NCBI RefSeq assembly: GCF_027587205.1 | Contig: NZ_JAPDOD010000009.1 | Span: 62,001 to 126,000 of the forward strand | Length of the DNA: 64,000 bases | From: Solirubrobacter ginsenosidimutans | GTDB lineage: Bacteria > Actinomycetota > Thermoleophilia > Solirubrobacterales > Solirubrobacteraceae | Direction of reading: 5' to 3' | Part shown: positions 26,878 through 36,336 of the stretch, in pieces | Layout of the letters: each line of letters begins with the position of its first letter | How positions within the stretch are numbered: position 1 is the stretch's first letter | Notes under the pieces: model-generated | Databases searched by the model: none | The model's input: only the letters and a program-made list of their open reading frames with translations | Told to the model about the DNA's origin: nothing | Program-made: the position numbers and the translations under genes

Positions 26878-29800
26878 GGGCGGAGGAGCATTTCTGCCTC
26901 GTCGTCGCGGCCGCGCGGCGGGTTGGGGCGGCGGACGACCGGTGGGCGGCCGAGCTGGGTGTTCAGGCGGCGCTGGACGCCCTTGGCGCGGCGGCGGGCG
27001 GCTCGCTGCAGGTAGTCGTCCGGGTCCTCGAGCGCGGCCAGGAACGTGTCCGGATGGGCGATCGCGAGCACCGCGGAGACATGACCGAAGCCGAGCGAGG
27101 TGATCAGCGCGGCCTTCAGCGGCTCGGCGAGGCGGATCGGGCGGTCGCCGAGCGCGAGATGGGCGTTGTCGCGCTCCAGCGGGTCGACGGATTCGAGGTT
27201 GCGGTTGCCGGGCACGATGCCGGTCTCGAGCATCCGCAGCACGCCGTCGAGCTGCCAGGCGGCGGCGCCGCCCTTCGCGTGGCCGGTCACCGTCTTCTGT
27301 GACACGACGAGCAGCGGGTTGCCCGGGGTGCGGCCGAGCGCGTCCTGCAGGCGCTCGTGGAGGTCGGCCTCCGCGGGGTCGTTCATCTCGGTCGACGTGT
27401 CGTGCTTGGAGACGACGGCGATGTCATCGGCATTCAGGCCGTGGCGTTGGAGGGCGGTCTTCAGCGTCGGCGCGGCGGCGAGCGCGCCCATCCCCGCGGC
27501 CGGGATCGAGGCGTGCAGGCCGTCGGCGAAGCTGCCCGCGAAGGCGAGCACGCCGCGCACCGGGAGGCCGAGCGCGAGCGCGACGTCGCCGCGCACGACG
27601 AGCTGCGCTCCTCCCCCCTGGGCCTCGACGAAGCCCGCTCGCCTGACGTCGTTGGCGCGCGACGCCTCGTGCGGTTCGAGACCCAGCGCCTCCAGTGCTT
27701 CGCTGCTCGCGGTCGCGCCCATGTCCGCGAAGCCGAGCATGCCCTCGGGGGTGAGGTCGTCGAAGCCACCGGCGAGGACGGCGAGCGCACCGCCGCCGCG
27801 GATCTTGTCATGGGCGACTTCGAGTGACACCGCCGCGGTCGCGCAGGCGCCGACGGGGTGGATCATCGGGCCGTAGGAGCCGAGGTAGGTCTGGACCGCG
27901 TGGGCGGCGACGACGTTGCCCAGCGACTCCTGCACGCGGTCGTTCTGGCGTGGCTCGGCGAGCAGATGGTCGAGCAGCAGCCGCCGCAGCGAGGCCATGC
28001 CACCCATTCCGGCGCCCTGCGTGTTGGCGACCTTGGCGGGGTGGACCGCGCCGAGCAGCTCGTCCGGGGTCAGGCCGGCATCGGCGAACGCCTCGACGGT
28101 GCACGCGAGGTTCACGAGCGCCATGCGATCGGCGGTCGCGATCAGGTCGGCGGGGACGCCGAAGCGGGCGAGATCGAGGCCCCGCGGAAGCTGCCCGGCG
28201 ACCTTGCGGGTATGGGCCACGAGCTTCGGTACGCGGATCTGCGTTCCCGCCGGTTGCGTGACGAGGTAGCGGTCGCCGTGGCGGCGGGCGTGCGGGAAGG
28301 CGCGCGCTTCCTCCTCGGTCTCGACCTCGAAGGTGAGCGGCTTCTCGAGCGTCACCGGGGCGAGCACGGTGTGCCCCTGCTCGTCGATCGCGCCATCGCT
28401 GTGCAGGGCGCGGACGCCCACTCGCTCCGCGACCTGCTGTGCGTAGCGCTCCGCGATCGCGTGCTCAGGGACTTCTTGGTTGGTCGCGGCGTCGATCCAG
28501 CGGCCGCGATAGTGCTCGACCTCGTAGTTCACGAGCCCGGTCAGCCAGGCCAGCTCGGCCACGACGCCGGGCGAGTCCAGCTCGCCGAGCTCGAGCGCGA
28601 AGCGGGTGCGCCCCGTGCCACCCGGTCCGAGCTCCCCGGTGCCGACGATGACCACGAGGTCCTCGGGCTTGAGCGCATGCTCAGGGAGGTACGCCGGCGT
28701 TCGCGGCGCCATGTCGGTGCCCGGGCTGGGGAGCGCCTCGATGACGTCCGCGGGCGCGGCGGCGGCGCCTTCGAGCCGGTGGCGCCGCGCGTTGCGGGCC
28801 GCCCGGGCGCGCAGCTCGTCGGCGAGCGGTTCGAGCGCCGCGCGGAGGTCCGCGATGCCGGCGAGGCCGCCGTCGAGGTCGCTCTCCGGGTGCTCGAGCA
28901 GGCCGGCGAGAAGCCCGCCCATCTCGTCGGCGCCGAACGTGCGCACGCCGAGCCGCTCCTCGACCAGCGGCGCCAGCGCGTCGTTGGCGCCCATCAGCCC
29001 GGTGCCGCGCACCCACCCGATGCGGGGCGCGATGATCGTCGCGTCCTTGCCCCAGGCCTCGGTGCGCGCGCGGCGAACGAGCACCTCGAGTGCCGCCTTG
29101 GTCTCGCCGTACGGCCCGTCCCCGCCGAAGGACCCGTGGTTCGGCGACAGCGGGAGCAGCACCGTCCGCGGCGTCTGGAACGCGCCGATCAACCGCTGGA
29201 CGCCGAGCAGCTGCAGCCGGAACGCGGTCTCGAACTGCGCCCCGGCTTCATTCGCGTCGCCCACGGTCGGCATCGCGGCGAACGGCGCGAGCAACGTCGG
29301 CGTGAACGGATCGAGGCGCAGGTCGTCGCGCCCCTGCCGTCCGCCGCCGGGCGCCTGGAGCCAGTTGACGAGGCTGTCGATGTCAGCGAAGGAGGCGAGG
29401 TTGGCCGGCACGACGTGCAACTCGGCTCCGGCGCCGGCCGCCGTGCGGTAGAGGTCGCGGTAGAACCGCCGCCGGTCGGACGTGTCATGCGAGGTCGTGA
29501 CGACGACCTTCGCTCCCCCGCGCAGCAGGCGCCTGACGATCCCGGCCGCGATCGAGCCGGGCGACGCCCCGGTCACGAGCGCGGTCTCGTGGCGGAAGTC
29601 AGGCGTGATCTCGACCGCGGACCCCGCCGCGCTGGTGAGCCGGCGCAACGCTCGCGCGATGTCCTCCCGGCCCGCCGCGCCCGCTCTCGCCGCGAGCCAG
29701 GCCGCCGTCGTCGCGACCGGCGCCTCGGCCGCGTGGGCGGCGAGACGGTCCACCTCGTCGGTCAGCGCCGTCGAGTCGAGGCGGCCGGCGAGCGCGTCGT

Positions 29801-32800
29801 GGTAGGCGGTGACGAGGTCCCAGCGCGCGCTGGCCCACGCCGAGGTGAAGCGGACGTGGCGGCGGGCGTCGAAGCGCGGGGCGATCTCCGTCGCGCGCGA
29901 CGCGCCGAGCTCGGCATCGAGGATCGCCAGGCGCTCGCGGTCGTCATCGGACGTGTGCAGCGGCGTGCCGTGATCGTCGAACGGGCGACCCAACCCGTCG
30001 GCCAAGGCGCGGGCGGAGTCCAGCAGCGCGTCCTGGAGCTGCGCGCCCGCCTCGCCGGTCAGCACCGGCGCGGCCGCCGGCTCGGCCTCGCGCGCCGGCT
30101 TGAGCGTGATCCCGAGGTCGTTGGCCGTCAGCTCCACAGCGCGCTCGAGCAGGCGGTCGCCGGCGCGCAACCGGGCCAGTTCTCCCCCGCGCGCCGACGG
30201 GCCCGGGCGGGTGTCGAGCGCGAGGCGGGCGAGCACCTGCTCGGTCAAGCCCGGCGCCAGCCGGAGCTTGGCCGTGGTGTCCGCCCGCCCCACACCCGCC
30301 CGGGCGAGACCCGCCGCCAGCGCCTCGCGCAGGTACGCGCCCGGGAAGCGATAGGCGGCGCCCTGCTCGCGCAGCGTCCCGCCGAGCTCGCCGATCGTGT
30401 GGCGTTGGACGCCCTCGGCGCCGGAGAGCCCGAACTCCCGTCCCAGGTCGATCAGGGCCTGGTTGCGCCGCGAGGACACGCCCTGGAAGAGCTCGTCGAG
30501 CGTCTCGGAGGGGTCGAGCTGGTCGACGCGCACCCGCGCCTGCAGCGCGAGCACCAGCTGAAGCGCGTCGCCCGCGTCGAGCGGGTGATCGCGCGTATCC
30601 TCCGGCACCGATGTGCGAGCGGACGTGTCCGCCCCGGTGGGCACCGCCACCGGGGCGGACACCTCCGCTCGCACAGGCTCGTCGCGATCGAGCACGAGGT
30701 CGCGATCGCGCTCGGCGTGCAGCAGCTCGATGTCACGGCCGGCCAGGGTGATCCGCGCCAGCCCCGTCAGGACGTCGGCGTGCGCGGGCGCGACCTCGAT
30801 CAGCCGGCGGGCGGCGAGGGCCTGCTGGGTCTCGATCCAGCGCACGGGGGAAGCGAGCTGGTGCGCGAGCAGGTCGACCACCGAGTCGCCGGCGGCGAAC
30901 GGCCGGCCGGTCAGGTTCGGCACCCAGCGCCCCGGGATGCGTGTGACATCGATCGCCACCGCCTCCAGATGCACGCGGAACGCCTCGATCGCGGCGCGCA
31001 GCACGGATGAGTGAAACGGCACGTCGATCCCGGGCAGGACCCGCACGGCGCGCGTGCCGAGCCGCTGCTCGAGCCCCGCGATCGCCTGCGCGGTACCCGC
31101 CACCGCGTACTGGCGTCCGGTCGCGTTGTGATTGACGATCTCGACCTGATCGTCGGCGACGAGCTGCTCGATGTCAGCGCCCGCCGGGTCGACGACGGCG
31201 AGCCGGTAGGGCGAGGCGCCGTCCGCGTCACGCGGGACGTGGGCCTGCATCGCCTCGCCGCGGCGATGGACGAGCGTCAGCGCGTCCTCGAGACGGAGCG
31301 CCCCGAGCGCGTGCAGCGCGGCGAACTCCCCCACGCTGTGCCCGGCCGCGACGAAGGCGTCACCGATCGCCCCTTCGGCCCGCAGCTCGGCGAGCTGCGC
31401 CGCGGCGAGGGCGACGAGCGCGGGCTGGGTGAGCTCGGTCCGGAAGAGCACGCCGCCGGGATGGCGCAGCACGCGCCCGTCGGCCAGCCGCAGCTCGCGC
31501 GGGTTGCGGTCGACGACGTCCAGCAACGAGAAGCCCAGCGCGGCGCGCGTGTGCGCGTCGGCGCGCTCCCAGACCGCTCGGGCGGCGCGCGAGCGTGAGC
31601 GGCCGTCGGCGCCGAGGCCCTGGCGCTGGATGCCCTGGCCGGGGAAGACGAGCGCGGTCGGGAGCGGAGCGAGGACCGCCTCGCCGAGCGCGACGTCCGT
31701 CTCCCCCACCCGCACGCGCACCTGCACCACGCGGCACCCGTCGACGACGGCGATGCGGGTCGCCTCGAAGTCGAGCAGCGCCCCCAGCGCGACCGGTGCC
31801 AGGAACGTGACACGCCACTCGCGCAGGAGTGTGGCATCGCCGCCGCACAGCGCGTCGATGACGAACGCCGACGCGCGCGCGGCGGTCCACGCGCCGTGCA
31901 CGATCGGGCGCTTCAGGCCCGCCATCCGCGCGGCGAGGACGGAGCGGTGCAGCGGGTTGCGATCCCCGCCCACCCGCGCGAACGCCTCCATCGAGGCGGG
32001 CGCCGAGTCCTCCGCCTCCGCGAGCGTCTTCGCGGGACGGGGATGGCGCTCAGGCGCGGCGGGGGCGAGCAGCGCGAGCGCGGCGGTGACGGGGTCCGCG
32101 GGCGTGGCCTCCGCAACGCCGGCACGCGACGCCACGGACGCGCCCCCACCGGCGCCACCGATCTCCACCGCCGCCGCGCGCGAGGCCGCTGACGTGGCGT
32201 CGCTGTCGGCCGTGACCGTGCCGATCACGCCGGTCGAGTCCGCGACCGTCCCGCTCGCCGCCCAGACGGGCGCGCCGCCGTGCGGGAGCTCGAGCGTCGT
32301 CTCGGCGCGCACGCGCAGCACGTCACCGGCGCTGAGCTCGCGGGTCAGCTGGAGCCACGCCTGCGCGGCGAGGAAGTCGGCGTCACCCGCTTCCGCGAGC
32401 CTGAGCGTGAGGTCGTGGACGTCGCGCCGGCGGAGCGCGAAGGCCGTCGCGGCCGCATCGCCGAGGATCGCCAGCTCGGCCTCGACCTCGGCGATGACAC
32501 CCCGTGCCGATGTCAGCCGCGCGTGGCAGCGCAGGCGGGTCGGCGCACCCTCGGGGTCGGCCAGCTCCACCAGCCGAGCCTCCGTGACCCCGCGCTCGCC
32601 GGCGAGCGGCGGCCACGCCGCGCCGGGACGAACCGCGTGCGCGGCGTGCACGAGCTCCGGCAGCCGCGCTGCCAGCGCGGGGTACGCGAGCAGCGCGGAC
32701 AACGCGGGCCACGCCAGCGTGAGCGCGACGTCGACCGGCACCCCGTCGTGCGCGGCACCCGTCGCCGCGCGATACGACCCGGCCAGCCCGGGCGGGCACG

Positions 32801-35800
32801 CCCACGGAGCACGCAGCCCCCGCAGCGGGTCGTCGACCGCCGCGGGACGCTCACCCGAGAGGGCGCCGGCGGCGAACGCGGCCCGCGCAGCGTCCCCACC
32901 CACCTCGACGACGGCCTCCCGCACCGCACCCCTTGCATCCAAGTCGTATCCACCCGGCATACCGGGGTCAGACCCCTGTGTACCTGCGGTATGCACCTGG
33001 TATGCATCCGGTATACCGGGGTCAGACCCCGGTATACGCGTGGTATGCATGCCTGGGCGGTAGCGGAGGACGAGCGGGTCGGTGGTGGCGGTGTCGACGA
33101 TGACGAGGGCGTCTTCGCCGTCGGCGCGGAGGGTGACGCTCTCGATCGTCGCGGAGGACGGGCGGACCGTCACCGTCCCGGCGTGGTGGGTGATGGTGTC
33201 CCCCGGGGCGAGCAGTCGCCAGAGCGGGTTCGGGTGGGTGCGGCCGTCGGAGGAGACGACGCACTGCGCCGCGCACAACGCCGCGATCGGTCCGTGCCCG
33301 GCCGTGAGGGCGGCGAGCGGCTCCGGTGCGGGCCCCGGGGCGGCCAGCCGCTCCCGCTCCACCGCGGGTGAGGCAACGCGCGAGATCGCCTCGGCTTCGA
33401 AGCGCGCGAGCAGGTCCGCGACCGGCTCGTCGGCGCGGGTGATGCCCGCCACCGCCTCCGGGCCGGGGATGACGAAGACCGCGTCCGCGGAGAGGCGGTC
33501 GTCCTGGGCCTGCCACAGGCTGTCGGCCATGTACCAGCGGCGTACCTCGCCGTCCAGGACCGGGACGAACGGCACGGGCTTTCCCGGCCGGTCGCACACC
33601 TCGAGGAAGAACTGCGCATCGGCGGGGTGCAACAACGTGGTCGCCGCCGCCGGATAGGACGCCGCAAACCGCTCCAGGGCGAGCGCGGGGTCGTCGAGAT
33701 CGAACGCGACGGCCAACGGACCCGATTCGGCAGCGTCCAAGCGCGCGGCGAATCGCTCGTACAGCGCCACAGCCCGCGCGCGCCAGCTCGTGTGTCCCCA
33801 CGCGCCGTCGTCGTAGCGGCCGAAGCGGCCCGTCGCACAGCGCGCCGTGAACCGCGAGAGCAGCTCGAGATACGTCAGCTCCGCCAGATTGCCGATGTAC
33901 GGCTTGGCGGTGCGCGCCAGCGCGGCGATGATCTCGTCGCGGCGAGCGGCCACCGCCGCCTCGTCGCCCGCCACCGACTCGAGCAGATGCCCCGCCCGCG
34001 ACGCCGCGTTGTCGAGCAGGTGGATGTCCGCGTTGAGGTTGCTCCGGGCCGAGGTGACACCGCCGGAAGCCCCGCCCCGCGGCACCCACGAGCCGGAACC
34101 CGACGCCGCCACCAGCGCCGCCTTGACCTGTGGCGACGCCGCCGACTCCGCCACCGCCATCGCGGCCGTGCCGATCAGCACGGCGTCGACCGGCATCGCC
34201 AACGCACCGTGCGCCAGCGCCCACGACCCCGTCAGCAGGTCGGCGGCACGCGCGGGCGTCCCGATGCCACCCCCCGCGCAGACCAGCACGTTCGGCCGCC
34301 GGCGCAGCTCGTGGTAGGTCTCCAGCAGGAGCTCCTCGAGGTCCTCCCACGAGTGGTGGCCGCCCGCGCGCCCGCCCTCGATGTGGGCCGCGATCGTGTG
34401 GTGTGGCGCGGCGTCGGCGATCGCCAGCACCCGCCGGACCTGCTCGACCGTTCCGGGCTTGAACGCGTTGAGGCGCATGCCCTCGGCCGCGAGCCGGTCC
34501 AGCAGCGCGATCGCCTCGTCGACGTCCGGGATGCCGGCGGACACGGTCAGCCCGGCGAGCGGCGCACCCGCGCGCCGCGCACCGAACAGCAGCGCCTTGC
34601 GCGAGACGTGCAGCTCCCATAGATGGCGGTCGAGCAGCAGCGTGTTGAACACGACCTCCCGGCCCGGCTCCAGCAGCGACGCCAGCTCTTCGACGCGCAG
34701 CTCGAACGTGCGCTGGTCCGGCTGCCCGCCGCCCGCGAGCTCGGCCATGTAGCCCGCGTTGGCGGCCGCGGCGACGATCGGCGCGTCGACCGTCGTGGGC
34801 GTCATCCCGGCGAGGATCACCGGCGGACGACCGGTCAACCGCGTGTAGCGGGTGTCCAGGTGCCGCCGGCCGTCCGGCAGCGAGACGACCTGGGGAGCGA
34901 GATCCGCGTAGGTGACATCGCGCTCGGCCGGAGCGGCGCCCGGCGCCGTCAGCACCCGCCGGCCCTCCGGCGACGCGAGCGCCAGCACCCGCACGCCCGT
35001 CCCGCGCAGGTTCTCGGCCGTCAGCCGCGCGACGGCGGTCCCTGGGCCGAGGTCCAGCACCCAGTCGGCGCCGGACTCCGCGATCGACCGTGCAACCGCG
35101 TCCCAGCGCACCGGCTCCACGAACTGCGAGCGGGCGACGTCACCGACGACGCCGAGGACCGGCGCCCAGCTGGACGCCTGCTCCGACCCCGCCCACGCCT
35201 CGAACGCCGCCAAGGGCTCCGCGAGCGCGGGCGAGTGGAACGGCACGTCGACGCCCACCTCCGACCACTCGAAGCGCAACGGTGAGCCGCCCCGCCGCCC
35301 ATCCCGCCGCTCCGCGGTCTCGCTCCGGGCGATCTCGGAGAGCCGGCCGCGCAGCAGGTCGAGGATCGCGGGCGGGCCGGCGACGACGATGCGGGTCGGC
35401 GTGTTGACGAGCGCGACGGTGGCGCGTGACACGACCGCGGACCCCGGCCGCACGCCGCCGGCCGCCGTCGCGGGCGCAAGCGCCGGCGAAACGTCGGCGG
35501 GCGACGACACCGCGGGGATGGCCGCCACCGCGGGCGCGAGCTCGGCGTTCACCTCGGCGAGCACCGCCTCGACGCGCGCCACCGGCACGCCGGAGATCGC
35601 CGCCATCGGCGAGCGCCCGCAGGCCGCCCGCGACATGAACAGCCCTTGGACCGCGGCGCGTTCCAAGTGGCGGGCCAGGAGCGCGTCGGAGACCTCCCCG
35701 AAAGGCGCCTCGGCGACCAACGAGGCCGCCAGCAAGCCCTGCGAGTGCCCGGCGAAGGCGACCACCGAGCCCGCGCGGATCACCTCGCCTAGCGCGTCGG

Positions 35801-36200
35801 CCCACAACGCCCGCCACAGCAGCGCCTGCGCCAGCAGCGAGAGCGGGTACGCCACCGCCGCGCCGCGGAGGTACGTCGCCGGCGGCGCGCCGTCAGGGTC
35901 CATCACCCACGCACCGACGTCGACGCCGTGCCGGTAGGCGCCGGATGCCAGCGCGAGCTCCGACGCGGCCACCCGCGTCAGCACCTCGGTTCCCAGCGCG
36001 ACGCCGGAGGCGAGCTCCGGCCGCTGCGCGACGAGCGCGGCGAGCTCGTCCAGCACGTCCACGCCCTGGCCCGCGAAGGTCACGACGGCGCGTCCTTCGC
36101 CCGCGGCGAGACGCCCGGCCAGCGAGGCCGGAGAAGCGGATCTGGTGTGTGGGCTTGCGATTAAGGCCATTAAACGATCATCATCAAGGGGACTTGGCAC
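26874..36200 (-). CDS. fas: Type I fatty acid synthase (single-chain FAS-I)
   Basis: 3108 residues, close to mycobacterial Fas (~3070). Domain order is that of bacterial FAS-I. Acetyltransferase: GHSQG with Ser153. Enoyl reductase near 440-780: VILAGMTPTTVDAPIVAAAA. Dehydratase hot-dog folds at ~1140-1330 and ~1400-1450: GDRNPLHRS. Malonyl/palmitoyl transferase: GHSVGEFAAL, Ser1622. ACP: GVSSRRNQALIDLGREFG, probable phosphopantetheine Ser1909. Ketoreductase near 2200: TALVTGASPGSIAAGIV. Ketosynthase: GACATAAVSLE with Cys2786, KHDTSTEMNDPAE and TGHAKGGAAAW. It makes saturated acyl-CoAs de novo. GTG 36200 is used; ATG 36170 is an alternative. Residues ~1055-1082 are encoded by a palindromic repeat absent from the family pattern. 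Confidence 0.93.
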   Translation of the reverse strand: MPSPLDDDRLMALIASPHTRSASPASLAGRLAAGEGRAVVTFAGQGVDVLDELAALVAQRPELASGVALGTEVLTRVAASELALASGAYRHGVDVGAWVMDPDGAPPATYLRGAAVAYPLSLLAQALLWRALWADALGEVIRAGSVVAFAGHSQGLLAASLVAEAPFGEVSDALLARHLERAAVQGLFMSRAACGRSPMAAISGVPVARVEAVLAEVNAELAPAVAAIPAVSSPADVSPALAPATAAGGVRPGSAVVSRATVALVNTPTRIVVAGPPAILDLLRGRLSEIARSETAERRDGRRGGSPLRFEWSEVGVDVPFHSPALAEPLAAFEAWAGSEQASSWAPVLGVVGDVARSQFVEPVRWDAVARSIAESGADWVLDLGPGTAVARLTAENLRGTGVRVLALASPEGRRVLTAPGAAPAERDVTYADLAPQVVSLPDGRRHLDTRYTRLTGRPPVILAGMTPTTVDAPIVAAAANAGYMAELAGGGQPDQRTFELRVEELASLLEPGREVVFNTLLLDRHLWELHVSRKALLFGARRAGAPLAGLTVSAGIPDVDEAIALLDRLAAEGMRLNAFKPGTVEQVRRVLAIADAAPHHTIAAHIEGGRAGGHHSWEDLEELLLETYHELRRRPNVLVCAGGGIGTPARAADLLTGSWALAHGALAMPVDAVLIGTAAMAVAESAASPQVKAALVAASGSGSWVPRGGASGGVTSARSNLNADIHLLDNAASRAGHLLESVAGDEAAVAARRDEIIAALARTAKPYIGNLAELTYLELLSRFTARCATGRFGRYDDGAWGHTSWRARAVALYERFAARLDAAESGPLAVAFDLDDPALALERFAASYPAAATTLLHPADAQFFLEVCDRPGKPVPFVPVLDGEVRRWYMADSLWQAQDDRLSADAVFVIPGPEAVAGITRADEPVADLLARFEAEAISRVASPAVERERLAAPGPAPEPLAALTAGHGPIAALCAAQCVVSSDGRTHPNPLWRLLAPGDTITHHAGTVTVRPSSATIESVTLRADGEDALVIVDTATTDPLVLRYRPGMHTTRIPGSDPGIPDAYQVHTAGTQGSDPGMPGGYDLDARGAVREAVVEVGGDAARAAFAAGALSGERPAAVDDPLRGLRAPWACPPGLAGSYRAATGAAHDGVPVDVALTLAWPALSALLAYPALAARLPELVHAAHAVRPGAAWPPLAGERGVTEARLVELADPEGAPTRLRCHARLTSARGVIAEVEAELAILGDAAATAFALRRRDVHDLTLRLAEAGDADFLAAQAWLQLTRELSAGDVLRVRAETTLELPHGGAPVWAASGTVADSTGVIGTVTADSDATSAASRAAAVEIGGAGGGASVASRAGVAEATPADPVTAALALLAPAAPERHPRPAKTLAEAEDSAPASMEAFARVGGDRNPLHRSVLAARMAGLKRPIVHGAWTAARASAFVIDALCGGDATLLREWRVTFLAPVALGALLDFEATRIAVVDGCRVVQVRVRVGETDVALGEAVLAPLPTALVFPGQGIQRQGLGADGRSRSRAARAVWERADAHTRAALGFSLLDVVDRNPRELRLADGRVLRHPGGVLFRTELTQPALVALAAAQLAELRAEGAIGDAFVAAGHSVGEFAALHALGALRLEDALTLVHRRGEAMQAHVPRDADGASPYRLAVVDPAGADIEQLVADDQVEIVNHNATGRQYAVAGTAQAIAGLEQRLGTRAVRVLPGIDVPFHSSVLRAAIEAFRVHLEAVAIDVTRIPGRWVPNLTGRPFAAGDSVVDLLAHQLASPVRWIETQQALAARRLIEVAPAHADVLTGLARITLAGRDIELLHAERDRDLVLDRDEPVRAEVSAPVAVPTGADTSARTSVPEDTRDHPLDAGDALQLVLALQARVRVDQLDPSETLDELFQGVSSRRNQALIDLGREFGLSGAEGVQRHTIGELGGTLREQGAAYRFPGAYLREALAAGLARAGVGRADTTAKLRLAPGLTEQVLARLALDTRPGPSARGGELARLRAGDRLLERAVELTANDLGITLKPAREAEPAAAPVLTGEAGAQLQDALLDSARALADGLGRPFDDHGTPLHTSDDDRERLAILDAELGASRATEIAPRFDARRHVRFTSAWASARWDLVTAYHDALAGRLDSTALTDEVDRLAAHAAEAPVATTAAWLAARAGAAGREDIARALRRLTSAAGSAVEITPDFRHETALVTGASPGSIAAGIVRRLLRGGAKVVVTTSHDTSDRRRFYRDLYRTAAGAGAELHVVPANLASFADIDSLVNWLQAPGGGRQGRDDLRLDPFTPTLLAPFAAMPTVGDANEAGAQFETAFRLQLLGVQRLIGAFQTPRTVLLPLSPNHGSFGGDGPYGETKAALEVLVRRARTEAWGKDATIIAPRIGWVRGTGLMGANDALAPLVEERLGVRTFGADEMGGLLAGLLEHPESDLDGGLAGIADLRAALEPLADELRARAARNARRHRLEGAAAAPADVIEALPSPGTDMAPRTPAYLPEHALKPEDLVVIVGTGELGPGGTGRTRFALELGELDSPGVVAELAWLTGLVNYEVEHYRGRWIDAATNQEVPEHAIAERYAQQVAERVGVRALHSDGAIDEQGHTVLAPVTLEKPLTFEVETEEEARAFPHARRHGDRYLVTQPAGTQIRVPKLVAHTRKVAGQLPRGLDLARFGVPADLIATADRMALVNLACTVEAFADAGLTPDELLGAVHPAKVANTQGAGMGGMASLRRLLLDHLLAEPRQNDRVQESLGNVVAAHAVQTYLGSYGPMIHPVGACATAAVSLEVAHDKIRGGGALAVLAGGFDDLTPEGMLGFADMGATASSEALEALGLEPHEASRANDVRRAGFVEAQGGGAQLVVRGDVALALGLPVRGVLAFAGSFADGLHASIPAAGMGALAAAPTLKTALQRHGLNADDIAVVSKHDTSTEMNDPAEADLHERLQDALGRTPGNPLLVVSQKTVTGHAKGGAAAWQLDGVLRMLETGIVPGNRNLESVDPLERDNAHLALGDRPIRLAEPLKAALITSLGFGHVSAVLAIAHPDTFLAALEDPDDYLQRAARRRAKGVQRRLNTQLGRPPVVRRPNPPRGRDDEAEMLLRP
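32956..33037. repeat. Palindromic repeat pair inside the FAS-I coding region
   Basis: Two 21-base copies (32956-32976 and 33010-33030) differing at one base share the core GGGGTCAGACCCC, 54 bases apart, so in frame. The second copy extends to a 27-base near-perfect palindrome: arms GTATACCGGGGTC (33011-33023) and GACCCCGGTATAC (33025-33037) around one A. Several GGTATGCA-type units lie between and beside them. The copies encode GSDPG twice in the FAS-I protein between the ER and DH regions. Confidence 0.75.
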
Positions 36201-36261
36201 TAGCCGCCAAGTCGCTTGTCGGGCACATTGAAGCGTAATCCGATTCTCGGCGTCGGAATTT

Positions 36262-36277
36262 GTTAGGGTCCCCTAAG
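36262..36277. promoter_or_regulatory. Candidate iron operator, site 3
   Basis: GTTAGGGTCCCCTAAG is an inverted repeat with perfect TTAGGG and CCCTAA arms around two bases, and fits the GTYARGS-N2-CCYTWAS pattern of sites 18582 and 19353. The reverse strand also shares ACCCTAACAAA with the 18582 region. It lies between the FAS-I start (36200, minus) and the SirB1-like/FhuF operon (36337, plus), so it could serve either. The FhuF gene makes the plus-strand operon the more natural target. Confidence 0.45.
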
Positions 36278-36336
36278 AGGCGCTCTCATCCGAGAGGCCC
36301 GGGGAACTTCGAACTTGGCTCTGCGGAGGTCGGGAC

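Noticed and set aside
27858..31010. A ~1050-codon plus-strand open frame opposite FAS-I
   Set aside because: Composition is Arg/Gly/Val-rich with no motif, and the FAS-I frame on the other strand carries complete active sites.
26874..36200. Polyketide or PUFA synthase
   Set aside because: Domain order AT-ER-DH-MPT-ACP-KR-KS, length and adjacent acpS are those of FAS-I; there are no tandem ACPs or chain-length-factor domains.
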